From Paenibacillus sp. SYP-B3998 (GTDB taxonomy: Bacteria > Bacillota > Bacilli > Paenibacillales > NBRC-103111), in NCBI RefSeq assembly GCF_010820665.1, contig NZ_JAAIKC010000021.1, positions 1 to 60,546 of the forward strand: 60,546 nucleotides of DNA, given 5' to 3'. Below the pieces are notes generated by a model. That model was not told the DNA's origin. It was given only the letters and a program-made list of their open reading frames with translations, and did not search any database. Position numbers and translations under genes: made by a program. Of the stretch, positions 60,251-60,546 are shown in pieces. Position 1 is the first letter of the stretch, and every line of letters starts with the position of its first letter.

Positions 60251-60258
60251 TTAACTAG

Positions 60259-60287
60259 ATTATAATCATTTCCTTTCTTTTTGACAA
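60259..60287 (-). promoter_or_regulatory. sigma-A promoter of ctsR-mcsA-mcsB-clpC
   Basis: Minus-strand TTGTCA (60282-60287), 17 bases and TATAAT (60259-60264), directly upstream of the CtsR operator. Confidence 0.85.
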
Positions 60288-60382
60288 GTGCTGCTCAGAA
60301 AATCCGTGAACCTGCGGTCCGATATCTAGAAGTATCCCTTACTATTGTTGACCTTCCCTACAGTTTTATTCGAGATAACAAC

Positions 60383-60418
60383 AAAAAAGCCTTCTTGAGA
60401 TTTCTCTCAAAAAGGCTT
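60383..60418 (-). terminator. rRNA operon terminator
   Basis: On the minus strand AAGCCTTTTTGAGAG pairs with CTCAAGAAGGCTT-like sequence around a short loop and is followed by six T, just past the 5S gene. Confidence 0.9.
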
Positions 60419-60424
60419 CTACGT

Positions 60425-60541
60425 GCTTGGCAACGTTCTACTCTCCCAGAACCCTGCGGTTCAAGTACCATCGACGCTGGAGGGCTTAACGGTCGTGTTC
60501 GAGATGGGAACGCGTGGGTCCCCTCCGCCATCATCACCAAA
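60425..60541 (-). rRNA. rrf: 5S rRNA
   Basis: A complete 5S gene of about 117 bases on the minus strand. It begins TTTGGTGATGATGGCGGAGG, holds the conserved CGAACACGACCGTTAAGC core and ends GCCAAGC, whose ends pair (TTTGGTG/GCCAAGC). A terminator follows, so this is the last gene of an rRNA operon whose 23S lies to the right outside the window. Confidence 0.95.
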
Positions 60542-60546
60542 CAGTC

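Noticed and set aside
60358..60540. A 60-codon minus-strand frame at the right edge
   Set aside because: It is the 5S rRNA gene and its terminator.
1..60546. Mobile elements, CRISPR arrays, prophage genes or tRNA genes
   Set aside because: I looked for transposase-like proteins, regularly spaced repeats, integrases and tRNA-like cloverleaf or TTCGA-containing arms. None was convincing.

Overview
This 60.5-kb window is core chromosome from an endospore-forming low-to-mid-GC Firmicute of the order Bacillales, most likely Paenibacillaceae. The placement rests on sporulation and germination genes (pdaB, kbaA, gerD, cwlD, sigH), the CtsR-McsA-McsB-ClpC set, a zinc-type S14, Firmicute-type ribosomal leaders and a T-box, and a 5S rRNA that looks Paenibacillus-like. 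No species call is possible by reading alone. Nearly every gene is on the minus strand, so the operons read from high to low coordinates.

The window is bounded by two rRNA operons that both read leftward. The right edge holds a complete 5S gene and the end of one operon. The left edge holds the tandem promoters, boxA leader and first few bases of the 16S gene of the next. The layout between them matches the Bacillus subtilis interval that runs from ctsR to pdaB between rrnW and rrnI, with some local changes.

Reading in the direction of transcription: (1) 60.3-55.6 kb, ctsR-mcsA-mcsB-clpC protein quality control behind a textbook CtsR operator. (2) 55.5-51.6 kb, radA, a 584-base non-coding gap, disA (c-di-AMP synthesis and DNA scanning) and pssA. 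A small plus-strand gene with conserved cysteines stands at 51.1 kb. (3) 50.9-47.1 kb, yacL-ispD-ispF-gltX. (4) 47.1-42.2 kb, a cysteine T-box, then cysE-cysS-mrnC-rlmB-rae1, then sigH. (5) 42.0-38.4 kb, rpmG-secE-nusG-rplK-rplA and, behind an L10 leader, rplJ-rplL. (6) 38.3-30.1 kb, ybxB and rpoB-rpoC with a long hairpin-bearing leader. (7) 30.0-25.3 kb, the str operon ybxF-rpsL-rpsG-fusA-tuf. (8) 25.2-9.9 kb, the S10-spc-alpha cluster from rpsJ to rplQ, including secY, adk, map, infA and rpoA. (9) 9.8-8.0 kb, truA and an L13-leader-controlled rplM-rpsI operon. (10) 7.8-5.9 kb, cysH-sat for sulfate assimilation. (11) 5.8-0.8 kb, the sporulation cluster cwlD-salA-gerD-kbaA-pdaB and a SpoIIM-family membrane protein, ending with a small unknown gene beside the rRNA operon.

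The genes provide transcription (rpoA/B/C, nusG, sigH), translation (about 30 ribosomal proteins, EF-Tu, EF-G, IF-1, GltX, CysS), secretion (secY, secE), RNA processing and modification, cysteine and isoprenoid supply, and stress and sporulation control. I found no mobile element, CRISPR array, tRNA or phage gene. I did not find a clearly new multi-gene system. The best leads are regulatory: the disA upstream region, an inverted repeat and leader before rpoB, short hairpin repeats in ribosomal intergenic gaps, and two small uncharacterised genes.
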